Shown piece by piece: positions 45,541-58,168 of a DNA stretch of 64,000 bases (within the stretch, counting starts at the first letter, position 1; each line of letters begins with the position of its first letter). The DNA is taken from NCBI GenBank assembly GCA_008933995.1, contig WARS01000007.1, forward strand, positions 5,886,923-5,950,922, in the 5' to 3' direction. The stretch is from Datnioides undecimradiatus. Taxonomy: Eukaryota; Chordata; Actinopteri; Lobotiformes; Datnioididae. The notes below the pieces were generated by a model. The model was not told the origin of the DNA and ran no database searches. It saw only the letters and a list, made by a program, of their open reading frames with translations. A program made the translations under genes and the position numbers.

Positions 45541-47253
45541 TTAAGATAACATTCTTATTAGTGCTTGTTTCCAACACAATTAACATTATTGACCCCTACA
45601 GTGGAGCTCGTTCATCTTGTGCCGATTTGTTTTGATGAACACTTTTTTCCTAAAGCAGTATGCTGCTGTGTGGACAAAAAAAATGATAAAAAGAAAAAAA
45701 AAACAAAACAACTGTAGTCACCAGAACATGTTGGATATCAGCTGTAAAAAGTCAGCACGTACATCAAAGTTTAGCTTTTTGCAGCTGATGGACATGGACA
45801 GTACAGTGCCGTCAAGTCAGTATATACAGTACACGTAGTGAAAGAAAATAACATCAAGGAACAAGCCTGGAGAGCCCCCCCAAAAAAACACTTGTCTCAA
45901 AAGGAGACAAAATATCGTTTACCCTTTCTTTTTATTGTTGTGAGCTTCCATCTCCAGGGTATATTCAGTATTAGCAGCACCAGGGAAGAAGAAAGTGGCA
46001 GAAACAGACTCTAGTTATATAACACATGAACGCACTTTGGCACCAGTTTGTATAAGAAACTCACTGTGGGAGATTTGGAGTTAAACGTCTCTAATAGTAT
46101 TAATTAAATCTAATCCAAATAATCAGTTTAAACCAGTTTGGCACAATATGATTTAAAAATGTAATTTTACAACTAAACAGTTATCTGTTATGTTTTATTA
46201 TATGAAGCAGCAACATAAAAGGATTTTATTCTTCTAATGTTATAGGACTCCCTCTAAAAGCATTTTCAAATTAAGACAAACCAGGATGTTTTATGGGTAA
46301 TGCAAAGGCAAATATACCTACTGTTATCTTCCGCTGAAAGCTCTTCTCGCTAAGATTTCCTTGGACTGCAATGTGCTTGGTCTGCATTTTTCTTGATTTA
46401 GGCCCAGCTTATCTTAAGCTTATAGAGATGTCAGCAAAACCCCCTTTTAATAGCGCAAGGCTCTTAATTCATTACCAAATGTAAACTTTGCTGCAGAGGA
46501 GAGCAGGATGGGCTGGGGGTAAATTAGAGGGTGTATTCTACTCAACTAATTACTCTGTAAATTCAAGCCCCCCTTGGGAGGAGGGAAAAAAATCAAAACA
46601 CAGAGACATTTCTGCCTGCATTTATTAAATCTATCTACCCAAAGGGTGTAATTTTCCTTATTTTGAATGCAATTTAATACCTCTTTTTTCCAGAATTGAA
46701 TGGCACATCTCTTATTTTTGCACGTATCAAAGTTCCTGTGGTTGACAAGAAGCAGAAAAGAAAAGAATAGAAGTTATAGTAATAATCAGCTTGCAGCACC
46801 ATTGCCTCCGCCTCAAACCACGCTGTCATAATCCAACCACACAACACAGGAAAAAAAGAGTTCAGTTTGGTTAGCATGGATGTTCAGCATTGTACATATG
46901 CATCCAACCAAAATGTGGTTATCAAAAGATGTTGCCCGCTGACAGATTTATTGCTTAATGATGCTTCTGTGGTCACAAAGGGGAAATGGTCCGCTACCTG
47001 CCTGAGATAACTGTTATGATTAAACACTTTGATACACAGCTGTCACCCTGTCAGGCTAAAGGCTGATGTAGGTGAGGACAAAAATCCCAGCAAACTGGTC
47101 ATTTAACAGCAGACATCACAGAGCAGAGGATAAGCCAGACCAAGTGCTGCTCCTGTCTGCGGCTCCCATCCACCCTCTTATCTTGTCTGAAGAGACGGAT
47201 TTCAAGGTCAGCCTGTGACCCCTCAACTGTCCAAGCTGTCACACTGCATGCCT
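45541..47253. other. Non-coding; possible conserved island
   Basis: Mostly unique. The stretch 46400-46570 (AATAGCGCAAGGCTCTTAAT, CATTACCAAATGTAAAC, CTCAACTAATTACTCTG) has no repeat signature and could be conserved non-coding sequence. I can show nothing beyond that. No gene recognised. Confidence 0.35.
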
Positions 47254-47272
47254 CACACACACACACACACAC
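47254..47272 (+). repeat. (CA)n microsatellite
   Basis: Uninterrupted CA run. Confidence 0.95.
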
Positions 47273-47734
47273 TTGCACAACCACCTAACAAGGAGACATT
47301 TCATTCTCAGTGTCACAGTTTGTGTAATGGAAGGTTTTTGGGTGGCCCTTAAAGACCCAATGAAATGGAGACACTGACTTCCCCCAAAAAAGGGTAAATC
47401 TTATATAGACTTCACAGAAAATCTATATTTTTAGTATCAAACACTCAGCCATTGAGCAATTTAAAAGATGACTCTGAAAAGCTTGTATCTCGCCCCTTTG
47501 AAAAGGATGACAGCTGTAGGTAGCTTGGAGTCATGATAGCTCCAATGAATCCCAGTGGCAAGCTAGAGGATGCCAAAAATAAGTGAAAGCACATCAAAAG
47601 GTAGGTGTTACATTGGTTACAGAAATTAGTAATTAGTTTTTAAAAGCTTATTAAAGGGTAATAATGATTTTACAGATTAGTTTTCAGTCACTTTGTGCCA
47701 CACATGTTTTTTTTCCTGGAGGTCCACGTACAGT
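47273..47734. other. Non-coding, no gene recognised
   Basis: AT-rich sequence between the CA tract and the mariner relic. Nothing recognisable. Confidence 0.5.
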
Positions 47735-48260
47735 ACACCACATTGTTGTGATCATCAAAGTTCTACCATGCCAAGGTACAGCTTGGTTGTGCTAAATATC
47801 GTCCCTGAGATACATCTGTAGAACTCTGAGTTGACAGTGTGAAGCTGGGGGATAATTTGACATGGTGTTGAAGAACACATGATGCATGCTCTTGCTCCTG
47901 ACCTGATGCACCATCTTTTGTTGTGTGGACTCCTCCATTGTGAACTGCTATTTGATCTCTGGGTTGTAGCTGTCAACCATGCCCCCGACACCAGTGATAA
48001 TCTTCGACATGAAGTTTTGATTTGACACAAATTTTGTTGTTTGCTCTCTGCTAAAGTTTGACGTCCATGGTGAAAATGAACAAAAGTGCACCTGCACAGG
48101 TCCCAGGGAGCAGGTAATGCCACCTGCTGCATTACAGGACTGTGTTCAGGAACTGTTCCTGAACCTTTGATTGCATCTCGTACAGCAGATGCATTAGTAA
48201 TGAGACCAATATATGACTGAGGGTGTCCAAGGCAAAATTTGACACATAAAACAACCAAAA
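47735..48260 (-). pseudogene. Mariner-type transposase fragment, decayed (copy 2)
   Basis: A minus-strand frame reads FVSNQNFMSKIITG, then VDSYNPEIK, a stop, QFTMEE, and HQVRSKSMHHVFFNT. This aligns with the mariner transposase blocks (DENFLK.IITGDE.W.YGYDPE.KQQS.QWK / RQVRSK.K.ML.VFFD). In a neighbouring frame the next block appears as HTVNSEFY (family: GQTVN.EFY), and CACAACAATG near 47747 may be what is left of HHDNAPAH. Both recognisable catalytic Asp positions are destroyed (ITGVGG in place of ITGDE; DDHNN in place of HHDN). The upstream part could include a remnant of the N-terminal KFC block, but about 100 residues of the helix-turn-helix region are missing. A 178-codon open frame (47755-48291, minus) runs through in a mixed frame and is not a real gene. 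Confidence 0.65.
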
Positions 48261-48859
48261 CATTTTCCTGGCTTGCCATAAAACAATGCAAAGTCTCCCA
48301 GATTCCCAGACCACAAAAGCTTAAAAGTCAAAACACATCAGCAGCACCTCAAATATGCGACTAAGTCTACCAAGACCACAGTGACAGAGAGGATGAAAAC
48401 ATGGACAAGGCGGCACAAGATGCTGCATAGTTTCCAAATGAACCTAAATTTTTAGAATAGATTCAAATTAAACATCGATCGTTTTCAAAGAGCGCAATTC
48501 ACTGGTTGTTGTTGACAAGTTGTTATTCGACAGGACCGTCACCTCCTCTGACCAAGGACATTTGAAAATGAACCATCCACAACACACTCTTTCAACTTAC
48601 TTAACAAACTAATTCAGCCTAAAATAAAATGGGCTCTGGTGATAGCGACGTCAGTGTCAGTCAATTGCGGGTTCACTTCTTTGGTCTGGACTAATACCTC
48701 AAATTCTACAGGATGATTAGAACAAATCTTACTAAACAGATGCCTCTTTAATCAATCAGGGAAATATTAACAAGTTATACTTTAGTCTTTGTTCTCCCCA
48801 ACGGCCAATCATGATTCACTGAACATTTATCCCAGTGTGTTTGGTGATGTCCTGACTTC
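48261..48859. other. Non-coding, no gene recognised
   Basis: Unique sequence. The last part may already hold diverged sequence of the teleost repeat that follows. Confidence 0.45.
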
Positions 48860-49075
48860 TGACTTCAGAGTTTGATTTTGTCTAATGCTTTGGTTAATAA
48901 TGAAATACTTGGGAGACTTATGACACTTACAGCCTGAGCTGCACTTTGTGTTCAACACTAGTTAGTGAATATTAGCACGCCAACACACTTAACTAAAATG
49001 GTTAACATTAACATAACTGTATTGTCATTGTGAGGTCGATAGCATACTGACTCTAGCATCAAGGACAAAGAATAC
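48860..49075 (+). repeat. Abundant teleost interspersed repeat, partial copy
   Basis: Contains TCTAATGCTTTGGTTAATAA, GAAATACTTGGGAGAC, GCCTGAGCTGCACTTTGTGT, TTAGTGAATATTAGCACGCC, AACACACTTAACTAAAATGG and TTGTCATTGTGAGGTCGATA. They occur in the same order as the family copies at 6405-6640 and 26130-26690 and as the remembered consensus ('taatactttggtttatgac ... cagctgcactttgtgtttagtg ... gctaacacgctaaactaagatgg ... cattgtcattgtgagca'). Confidence 0.6.
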
Positions 49076-52000
49076 AGTCTGGGTGATGTTCACTCAATAA
49101 GTTGCATTTCTAAGCGAGCCTGGGCCAATTGTAACAACATTTCAAAGGAAGAAATATAAAATTGGAGTTTTTTTAAATGCACAAGGTCGCTCTTACTTAT
49201 TACAGCTGTTTCTACAACAACAACTGTAGAAAGAAAAGAGTGGATGTGAAGCGTGACTGCATGTTATCACCTCTCTCTGCTCATCTGTAGGTTAGGATCT
49301 GAACAGGGACCCAACTGCTGTGTATTTTTGGTCTGCATATCGTGGGCGGGATGAGGAATTTGTGTTCACTGTATTTTGCCCTTAAAATTTATTGCATACC
49401 AGGAAGGTAGAGAAACTTGTACACAGATGGAAGGATAGATCTATCAGGGGAGGGATGGCTAAGCTATGCAAAGCAAAATAGAGCATGGTGGAAGGCTCAT
49501 CACAGGGTCATTAGCGGGATTAAATAGGTAGTTTTGCAGTTATTGTGCACTCGCTTTGATGCTGAGTCCCAGTAGCCTTAGACCTACAAGTGATGTATGA
49601 TTACTCTCTTTACAATTCATTACAAAGCATGGCCATATTGTTTGAATCTATATTTCACTTGATAATGAGGGCAGTCTGTTTGGGCGACTCTATACTTCTT
49701 GTAGAACAGTCTGTCCTTGTTGAGTACTTCCCAGACATAGATGCAGAGACACCAATAACAGGCACATACCGTTGATGGATTGCACCCATACAAATTTGAG
49801 GTACGGCAAGTGAATGAGTGAGTCTGTGGCTCTTTGCACAACACACACACATGCCCACACAAACCTGACGACACAGTCCCTCTTTAGTTAAATCATAAGC
49901 TGATATAATTTGTCGAGCTGATTTGGATTCTAGCTTGGATTTAATTGTTTCAAATGTGCTTTAATTGCTTTAAAAACAAAATCAAATCATCTGTAAAAAG
50001 CTCTCAAAGAGAGGCGGAAAAACAAAAGTCTGGCCACACAACCAACCTTCTTGTGAAACAGTAACTAAGGTTAGTTTGATTGATTTGATTTTTAAATCCA
50101 CAACACAATCACTCAAAATGTGTGATTCTCTCCTCTATTCTCTGCTTGGGAAGACAGACTGTATAGCTACTTCACTGAGTTTTGATACAATAACTTCAAT
50201 GAAACATTTGAGCCAAACAGTATTGAGCTAAATGTGGGTAAATGTAGAGGTATATTATCAATAATTCACTTCATTTAAAGCCAGTTTTGATTAAAAACAC
50301 AGGCATGATTTAAAGGCAGCAGCACCGTGTCTCATCATTTTGCCCATATTAGTCATTACCTGACATTTATCAGTTTCAAGTCATTTTTGTTACTTCTACT
50401 CTATAAAAAAAAGAACTCACCCACACAGTGAACCGTTCTGACTCTCAACTTCCTCTCAAATCACCATTATCTTTAGTAGTTTAGTGGTTAGTGCTTCCAG
50501 AGTTTTTGCAGAATGAATTCTTTCACTTTTCTCCCTCATTTACATCTCAAGTAAAAGCTCACGAGCAGGGCCGGCCTTGTGAGTTTAGAGAGTCGGTTAG
50601 ACAGTTGGTTTTTGATTGACATTTTGGGACAGAAGTAACAAAAACTGCTTGCTGTAAACGACAAATGTCAGTGGGGTTTGGTGAATGATGAATGGTAGAC
50701 AGCAGCTGATTATCAACGTTTCAAATAAAGTGTCAGTCAAGTTTATCAAATCATCTGTCAATCGATTTTTCAGTGTTTTTTCAATTCACTTGCATTATTT
50801 ACCTATAACCATTTTAATCTATTTGTATCCTTCACTTGGTTTTTTTTTTACTACCACCACCACTAAATTATACATTTCTTGTCATGAATGACGTATAAAA
50901 TGGCAAAAATGATGAAACTCAACTCTATATTTCATCATATTTATCCATTTTTCTCTTCACACCAATTTTTGCCATTTTCCTATTTCGCATCAACTTTCAT
51001 CACCTCCAATTTTATCAGTTTTGTTACATCCTAAGTTGTCGCCCTCTCATAAGACTAGAAAAAACTGAAAGATATAAGCATGTTAAAGTATTCGTATAAA
51101 AAGTTTACGTGTATACATCCACACGTGGAATGTCTTCAGCGATGTGATGCATGGCTATCGAAGCAGTGAGTGGATTAGAGTGAGTGTTTGCGTTGATGAT
51201 CCACATGAAACAACACCTAGTGAGAGCTTAGTAATCCAATAGGCTATGCTGTGCAACGAAAAGTAACCTATATACGATTAGCATGCACAACCATTAGTAT
51301 GGATTGGGTTGCTCCTCCTTGAATAACAAAGACCTCAATGCTTTGCCATGACAGCCCAAGGAATCCATTTAATTGCCTTGCTTGAAGCAATATTTCTCAA
51401 TGCATGCAGAGACTGATAACAAAGAAGAATATACATGGCTGACAAAATACAGTTTACATCCCATCCGGTGGCACAGGAGAAGAGAAATGAATCTGTGAAT
51501 CATCTTTATTTAAAGAAACAAGAAGGTCATGCATATTTCAAAGTTTAGAGTTTCTCTTTTACACTTATTTGTCTCCATGAGTGTACACCAGAATAGTTTC
51601 CTCTGCACATGACTAATAATTCTTGGAAAGTTGGAAATAACACTGTAGAGGAAATTTTATGGTATTTAAATGTCAGTATGTAGAGAGATACTTTGGAAAG
51701 ATGGAAAGTCTTATTTTTGCATTAGTGAAGTCAAGTGACGGTGTAGTAAGAGAGGGACAGGGTATCAAACCTCACTGACTTAAGAAACCTACAGTACAGC
51801 AGCGTCAAATGTTTTGGTGTTTGGTTCGGACAAGAAATGACTGCAAATTTACACTGAATCTTGAAACATAAGTAACGTTTAGGAAAACACAGATCACAGA
51901 TGTGAATTAGACAAACTTAATGACTTAATTCAAGCAAAACTACATTATGATATCTCCATCAGCCTCAGCTGTTGTGTTCGGGATTAATATGGAAACGGGA

Positions 52001-53509
52001 AAATATATACACAGTTTGCCTCTTTACAAACAATTCAGAATGTGCATGCATGCAAAAAATTGGATCAAACAAACACAGCGCTTTCACCCAGGAGACCACA
52101 CAAATCCAGCTTAGACTTATTTTAACTTAACATACTTTACATATGTCATGTCAATAAAGCAACTGTTTTACCCAGACTATGATCTATTCCTAAATGTAAC
52201 CATGTATTTTGAGGGCTTGAACCAAACTGACTGTTTCACCGTGCAGCCAATATGTTAGACTGGCTCTCTGTACAGATGCTCGAGCATGTCTTGTGTTACC
52301 CAAAGGTGTGATCATACACCTATTTTTGACCTGGAAGTGAGAATGTGTTGGGGAAAAAAGTACTGTATTGCAAAATAGCCTCAGTCTGTGCATCGACGCA
52401 TCATCACCATGTGAGCATCGTCACTGTGAGCAGGTTGCTAAGCTGATGTTAGCGTTAAGCTCTACAGCCTGCACGAATGAAGACAAATCTTGTTATTCTC
52501 TGGTGCCACTGCTTGTTGGGAATTTTTGCAAATCAGAAATGTCCTTTTTTTAAATGAAGAAACATGTTTTTAGAAAAACCACAAACATTTCTTAAAGTGT
52601 TGTATCAGAGTATTATTCTGTTCTTAGAACTGAAGCGAGGGTTTCGTATCTGTGGTAGTTTATATTAAAACTTTTCACTACTAAATAAGAAAAGGCCTGT
52701 TTAAACCTGTTGAATGCTCGCCTTGGTCTTTCTCAAATGTCTTGATTTGTAAAGCAGTTGGTGCTGGTGCATTTATTTTCACTTATTGAAAGAAAATAAC
52801 ATTTTTATAGAGTCAGTTAAAGAAAGAAACGATTTGATAAGATGGGGATTTTTTCAGTGGAGCTCGTTCAAAAGCAATTTGACGCAAGGAAATCATGGAG
52901 GCATGCAGCTGAGGTGGAGACACAGGGAGAGAATGGGAGGAAACTTGAGAGTGCAGCAGACTGAAGATGGAGGTGATTTGCTGAAGCGCGTCAGTGTGAC
53001 TGCACGTGTTCATAGCTGTTGTTTACCTCGCTGCTGCCAACTTTTGGCTTCCTTAATTCTGCTCCTTGCAACTGTTGCACTGGCATGAAACCAAACAGGG
53101 ATTTCAGTCCACATGGCATTTCTCTCTGCTTTGCACAATATGTATTCTGTCATTATTTCTATAAGAGTTGACAGGACTTTATACATTTCAGAGTTGTACA
53201 GGAGCACAATGTGAGGCTGACAAGTTAAAACAAGCAAGACACCATTGCCTGATGTTGATTTTTTAATTACGTCCGAGAAGAGTAAATAGATCGCATTATG
53301 GAGGAGGAATATGCAGCTTTATTTGCTGCAGTATTATCAGTGATAACACCTTGCATGGTGAGTCATGCTGCATGTGGTGCATGTAAAGCGGCTGTAGAGG
53401 AGGGAAAAAGAGAGACAGAGGGAAGGAAGGGGGAGCTGTGACGGAAGAACAAAACGTTATCTCGCTGATAGGAGAAGAGATGCCTCGTCTGGAGTAAATT
53501 ACCAGCTGC
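49076..53509. other. Non-coding, no gene recognised
   Basis: About 4.4 kb of mostly unique AT-rich sequence. A scrap of the teleost repeat may lie at 51955-51975 (CTCCATCAGCCTCAGCTGTT). A 100-codon plus frame at 52786-53088 has no recognisable domain. Confidence 0.45.
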
Positions 53510-53760
53510 TATGAGGGTGGGGGAAGTAGCCTGTGTAGCCGGGGCTTGTGATGTGAAATCACTCCAGCGGTTTGTTGCCTGCAGGGAGCTGTGTGGGGAC
53601 AGGAGCAGGGCAGTGAGCGATGAGTGGCAAACAAACAGTTCACTGAGTGACACGCAGCGTACGCAGCATGGACAACCTGGGTTGGAGGTTAAAACAGCAA
53701 GAGCAGTGGACTCTCCTGGGTGGCAGGAGACTGTGCGAGACGGCGCGGGAGGGAGTATGT
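53510..53760 (+). other. GC-richer patch with a short ORF in good start context (candidate 5' exon)
   Basis: This stretch is clearly more G+C- and CpG-rich than its surroundings (GTAGCCGGGGCTTG, CACGCAGCGTACGCAGC, CGAGACGGCGCGGGAGG). It contains an ATG at 53668 in strong start context (CGCAGCATGG, A at -3 and G at +4). The frame begins MDNLGWRLKQQEQWTLLGG and stays open into the GT microsatellite. A possible donor GGA|GTATGT lies at 53752-53757. No domain is recognisable and no TATA box or initiator stands out. It could be an alternative first exon of a neighbouring gene, an unmethylated regulatory island or chance. Confidence 0.18.
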
Positions 53761-53763
53761 GCC

Positions 53764-53797
<34 letters not shown>

Positions 53798-53806
53798 TGT
53801 GTGTGC
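53764..53806 (+). repeat. (GT)n microsatellite
   Basis: GT run with one GTAT interruption. Confidence 0.95.
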
Positions 53807-55240
53807 CCTAGAGAGAGAAAGAAAAAAAGAGGTGGAAACAGACAAAGTCAAAAAACTGTTGATTTATCCTCTAATTACATGTGATACTTTTAATTAGGTG
53901 ACATAAATAATTTCTATTTTGTTAGAATATTAGTGAATAAGTCACGAATAATCATAATCAGGCATAATTGCACATAATTACACATCAAAAGTCTTTGAAA
54001 ATCTAGCATTGAAATATAAAATTGGAACTGTATATAGAGTGCTTAGTGTGTGTTAAATGTTCAAAACAACATTCAGCTTCTAATTAAGTAGAAATGTGAA
54101 AGGTCTGAAGAAAAACAAAATAATAGCAGTTCTGTGAGGTTGCATGTATGTAAGTACAGTGGGGGTAATAATGACACCTGATGTTTTGCAGAATCACGCT
54201 GACCACGTTCACCTTCTCAGCTCAGTGTTTGCACGCTAACATTTTCCCCATTGGCATCTCAACGAAGCCGCCTGCAAGGATTTTTCGCAAATAAGTTACA
54301 AACTATGCTCCATCTATTCTCCATCTCCTGTTCAGCCAGCGATCCTGTTTGAAGGGTTTCCCCTGAGATGAGATGATAAACGCTGACATTAAATGCGCAT
54401 TTTGTGTGAATCTTTTCACAAAATGCCTGCCAAAAGGCACTCTTTATGGCTCTTCTGACATTCTGCTCCAGAACACTAAGAGTGAACTGAAGAGCTCAGA
54501 AATGGACTACAGATCAACTCCTGGATTAGGATAGCTTTAGCTTTAATGCTGTAGTATATCAGCAATAAAAATGTAATTTCTGAGCAGGAACTAACTTCTT
54601 ATCATGCATTTCAGAGCCTTGAAGAACTGATCAGTTTACACCACAGATTAGATTTAATTTTTCAGATATGGCCATGCTTTGTGATGTTTGGTTTTTGTTT
54701 TGTTTGGATAAATAAGGCTAGGGCAGTCATTTTGTTGGGAGTAAAAAGTCTCATTCTGAAAATGTAATGAAGCACAACATTCAGCAACTGATTCATACAT
54801 TTATCCCCACAACAGTGTCAAGTAAATTGATCGGAGAGCCATTCTCTGTTCGACATTGTATTCTAATTTTGCGCTCATATAAAGAAAATTCTGTATCTCA
54901 GTAAACAGTAAAGTAAATAACTTTTGATGAACAACAGACACCTAAAATGTAATCAGCAGCATAACATTAAAAATGGATTGCTACGATTTTTAGTGACATC
55001 TCCTAAACTTTTTCTGTATGCCGTAGTCACTTCACCTCATGTAAATCCTGAGTACAATTTCAGTTGAACATGCAAGTTGAACTTTTTATTTTTTTTGCAA
55101 CTATTCAAACTGAAAACTTTACCAGAAGGCACCTCAAGGCTCCAGCTCTCTTGCATCAGGGACTCTGAAACTTTTTTGAGCTTTGTACCAAAATAGAACC
55201 TTAAGGTTTAGGATGTTATACATATAGCGGACCAAGTGGA
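53807..55240. other. Non-coding, no gene recognised
   Basis: AT-rich unique sequence. The segment directly before 55241 may include the body of the LINE whose tail follows, but no coding similarity was seen. Confidence 0.45.
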
Positions 55241-55292
55241 CCTGAAATTTCCCCAGTGTGGCACTAATAAAGGAATCTAATCGAATCTAATC
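55241..55292 (+). mobile_element. LINE 3' tail (CR1/L2-type)
   Basis: TGAAATTTCCCCAGTGTGG, CACTAATAAAGGAATCTAAT and CGAATCTAATCC reproduce the 3' end of a fish CR1/L2-type LINE that I recall as 'gaatttccccagtgtgggactaataaagg' plus a short tandem (TCTAAT-like) tail. Only the tail is recognisable. It suggests a strongly 5'-truncated insertion on the plus strand. Confidence 0.65.
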
Positions 55293-57415
55293 CAAGATTA
55301 TCATTAAGCATTAAAAAATAGGGCGCCTGGGCAGGTTTGCAGTGTACTTTTAATATGTTTAATATATGCACAAAAGTGACTAAATTTAAGAAGGAGTGGT
55401 CAGAATGGAAGCTGCAGAGGCCATAATTACTTTTTTTAAGCTTTTGTATGGACAGTGTCCAAAAACACTGAATCCTTCCTCTAATTCCCATAATGCAAAA
55501 CAAATTAGCCATCTTCCTTAAACTATCTAGATCTGGTAGATGCCCTAATCACTCACACTGAATTTCAAAGTCTAAGACTTAATCTGAGATAACCCTGACA
55601 GCATTTTTTTTTTCTCCTCAGACTTTGGAAAACTCCCTCCAAAGCCACTGAAGGTGACTGCTCTTACATGGATGAGTCGTCACTGGAATGTCTCTTCTCA
55701 TTCTCAGTATAATGCAAATATCATCAGCAGGAATGATGGCCTTGTTTGATAATTAAGTACTTGAATCAACATTGACTTCATACACAGCAGCTCCCCCTGA
55801 GTCCAGAAAGAAGTGTTGAAACTTTCTACCTAGATGTTATGTCTGTCCTCTGTCTCACTACAGGGTGGGTGATTCCCACAGTAAGCAGATAGTGAGGAAA
55901 AAGGAATCTCATGAGTCAAGTCAGGCATGGCGTAACTTCAGGCATGCAGTGAATCTCACCCTCAAGCTCCAAATCACTTGATTTCTTGCCCCGCGTCGTC
56001 CTGTGTTTAGTTCAAAGATGTTTCAAAGATCTGTATGGAGTAAATTAGTCTGGCTGGCCACAGCTTGTCACAGAGAAGGGCAAATAAATCCCTGTCCTCC
56101 CTCTCTGGAAGGGCCCTCACATCCCCTTTCGGTCCCAGCAGTGTGTCCATGACCTTCCCGCTGAATAACCACTTAAGCACACAGTACAGGTGCTCATGCT
56201 CTGCCTCCTATCTACCTGCATCGTTCTCAGAAAAATCGAGCGAAAGCCCAGTGGAAAGGTCCATTCTTTTGATAAAAGGTAGAAACCTTTGGTTACCTAG
56301 CAGTTGATTAGCTGCAACCAGTAGACTGCTCACTCCAGTTAGCGATTTTACTGTAGCTTATTATTAAGTCCACCCTCAAAGATCATGCAACCTGCGTGGA
56401 GTAAGCCTAAATAATTGCTTACTGTTTCAAACACCTGGCTTCTGAAGACATCAAAGCAACATAACATCTCTTATATAGAAGGTATAGAAGTACATTTGTT
56501 GCTGGATGGCCTTATTGTTGAGTAAATCACTAGAGGTTCCATTCATGGGGATCACGGGTATTTATCCTTCATAATAATGAGGAAAATATCATTTTGACTT
56601 ACCAATTACAAATCATAACAGAGAGGATGCATGGTAAGTTGTCATGGCATATTAAATTTACCAAATCCTTCATACCATCATGTCATAGTGTTAGTATTTA
56701 ATTTAAGTTTCTTTCACAACATTCAATATTGTGGAGCAGTCATTGTGCTGTTACTGCACTGGCCAAGCTAGCTATCCAGACTTGCTAACACTTGCACTAT
56801 GATTCCCTCAAAGTGACGACGCCAGAACATATCAATGGTCCCCCTGGCAGAGTATAGGTCATTAACCCCACCACCTCCTCATTAGCAGATGGGATGTGGC
56901 CCAAACCTGTAAAATAAATGTTCCCAAAAGAATCTAATTCTCATTTGGGTGGCACTTATCCCACTCATGTATGTTCAATGGTCAGTTTATTGATGAGTTT
57001 GGTTTTAACAGGTTCTTTGATGCTATAGAAATGGTCTGTAACATCAAGATTGACAGCTCATACATGCCCTCATGCTTGTGTCAGGCAGGTGTACGGGTTG
57101 ATCCTGCTGCTCTGCTTGTCCCATGTGTGACCACGTCATTGTTTCTATTGTAGTAATATACCAAATAATGGATAATAATGTTGTCTCGCTCAATGTGATG
57201 TAGTATCAAATCCTGTGTTTGAAAGTACCGCTATGCGCTAACTAGCTACTGGCTCCTGATCTCAGCATTAGACATTAGGTGATAGATAGTCTCCGTCCAC
57301 ACAGATATTGCACCAATCAAATTGCAGATCTAAAATTTCATGTGTGTGTAGTTTGAAGTTTCTCACTTCTCTACATTTTGTGTGTTTTGCTAATGCTGCT
57401 ACTTGGTTTTACTAC
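55293..57415. other. Non-coding, no gene recognised
   Basis: Unique AT-rich sequence with only short open frames. A miR-9-like string near 56286 was examined and rejected. Confidence 0.5.
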
Positions 57416-57423
57416 ATGTACAG
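57416..57423 (+). repeat. Target-site duplication, left (ATGTACAG)
   Basis: Eight bases immediately before the left terminal inverted repeat. The right flank reads ATGGACAG (58473-58480), matching at 7 of 8 positions. An 8-bp duplication is the signature of hAT insertion. Confidence 0.85.
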
Positions 57424-57824
57424 TAGGGGTTGGACGACTCCAGAGTTTTTGAAGTCGATAGTTATGTGATTAAAGTCGAGTCGACGTTGACTAATCACTG
57501 ATGACATACACATTATACATTAAATTAAATACACAAGAGATGGGAATGCCTTGCAACATTCGACAGTTTGTATTCGCAAAACTTAAAGTACATCCTGACA
57601 ACAGACAGCTCATGTTGCTGCTAAATGGTAACAATAACACTCCAATGACACAATAACTTTCTTCATGCAACAACTCCCATTTTGTTGCAAAAGAAAAGTG
57701 ATTGATACAAAAAATGCCGGCATAACACTTAGGGTGGAAAACGAAACCCACACAATATCTAGCCAGTAGGCTGAGCCTACGCACTGTCATAGCCCTGCTC
57801 AGTCACAGTTTTTGCTTTTCGATC

Positions 57825-57995
57825 CTAGTTTGCGTATAAGAAGATGAGGGCATCAATGTGGGCTGAAAAAACTCTCTCGCTTGGTGTGCTAGTAGCTTTT
57901 GCAAAGCTTGGCCACATGAGGATATCTGTCCTGGTTGTGGGCCCACCACTGCAGAGGGTCCTCCACAGTGGGAATATGCGGTGTTCACAAATATT
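57825..57995 (-). pseudogene. hAT transposase C-terminal dimerisation domain, broken
   Basis: On the minus strand the sequence reads AAEEVSEYL, a TGA stop, then TPHIPTVEDPLQWWAHNQ, DRYPHVAKL and CKSY, and another stop. After a frameshift it reads STPSERVFS and DALIFLYAN, then the terminal stop at 57825-57827. This is the classical hAT dimerisation block (EDPL.WW..N..RYP.LA.LAK.YL..PATS.PSERVFS ... LIFL..N), in family order, with a short deletion between SERVFS and DALIFL. Two in-frame stops and a frameshift show it is no longer coding. It lies downstream of the BED finger of the same element. Confidence 0.87.
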
Positions 57996-58168
57996 CACTG
58001 ACTTCCTCAGCTGCTGTGGAGTGATGTCCGGTTTTCCTACCATTGTGACAGTGTGGCCCTAAGGTCTAATATCTTTGACAAATTCACTAACAAATTGGTG
58101 ATTTGCAGCCATCTATTCTCAGTTACAACAGGGCCTTTGGTGAAGTCGCGAATTGACTGCTATCTTGA

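Noticed and set aside
47755-48291. 178-codon minus-strand open frame, the longest in the window
   Set aside because: It mixes frames of a decayed mariner transposase. Family blocks appear in different frames and are interrupted by a stop, so the long frame is accidental.
53363-53897. Open frames of 162 (minus) and 128 (plus) codons
   Set aside because: Both run through the GT microsatellite, are low-complexity there, and overlap each other. No domain is visible.
56284-56310. miR-9-like string CTTTGGTTACCTAGCAGTTG
   Set aside because: Mature miR-9 differs at several positions, and no complementary star arm follows within hairpin distance.
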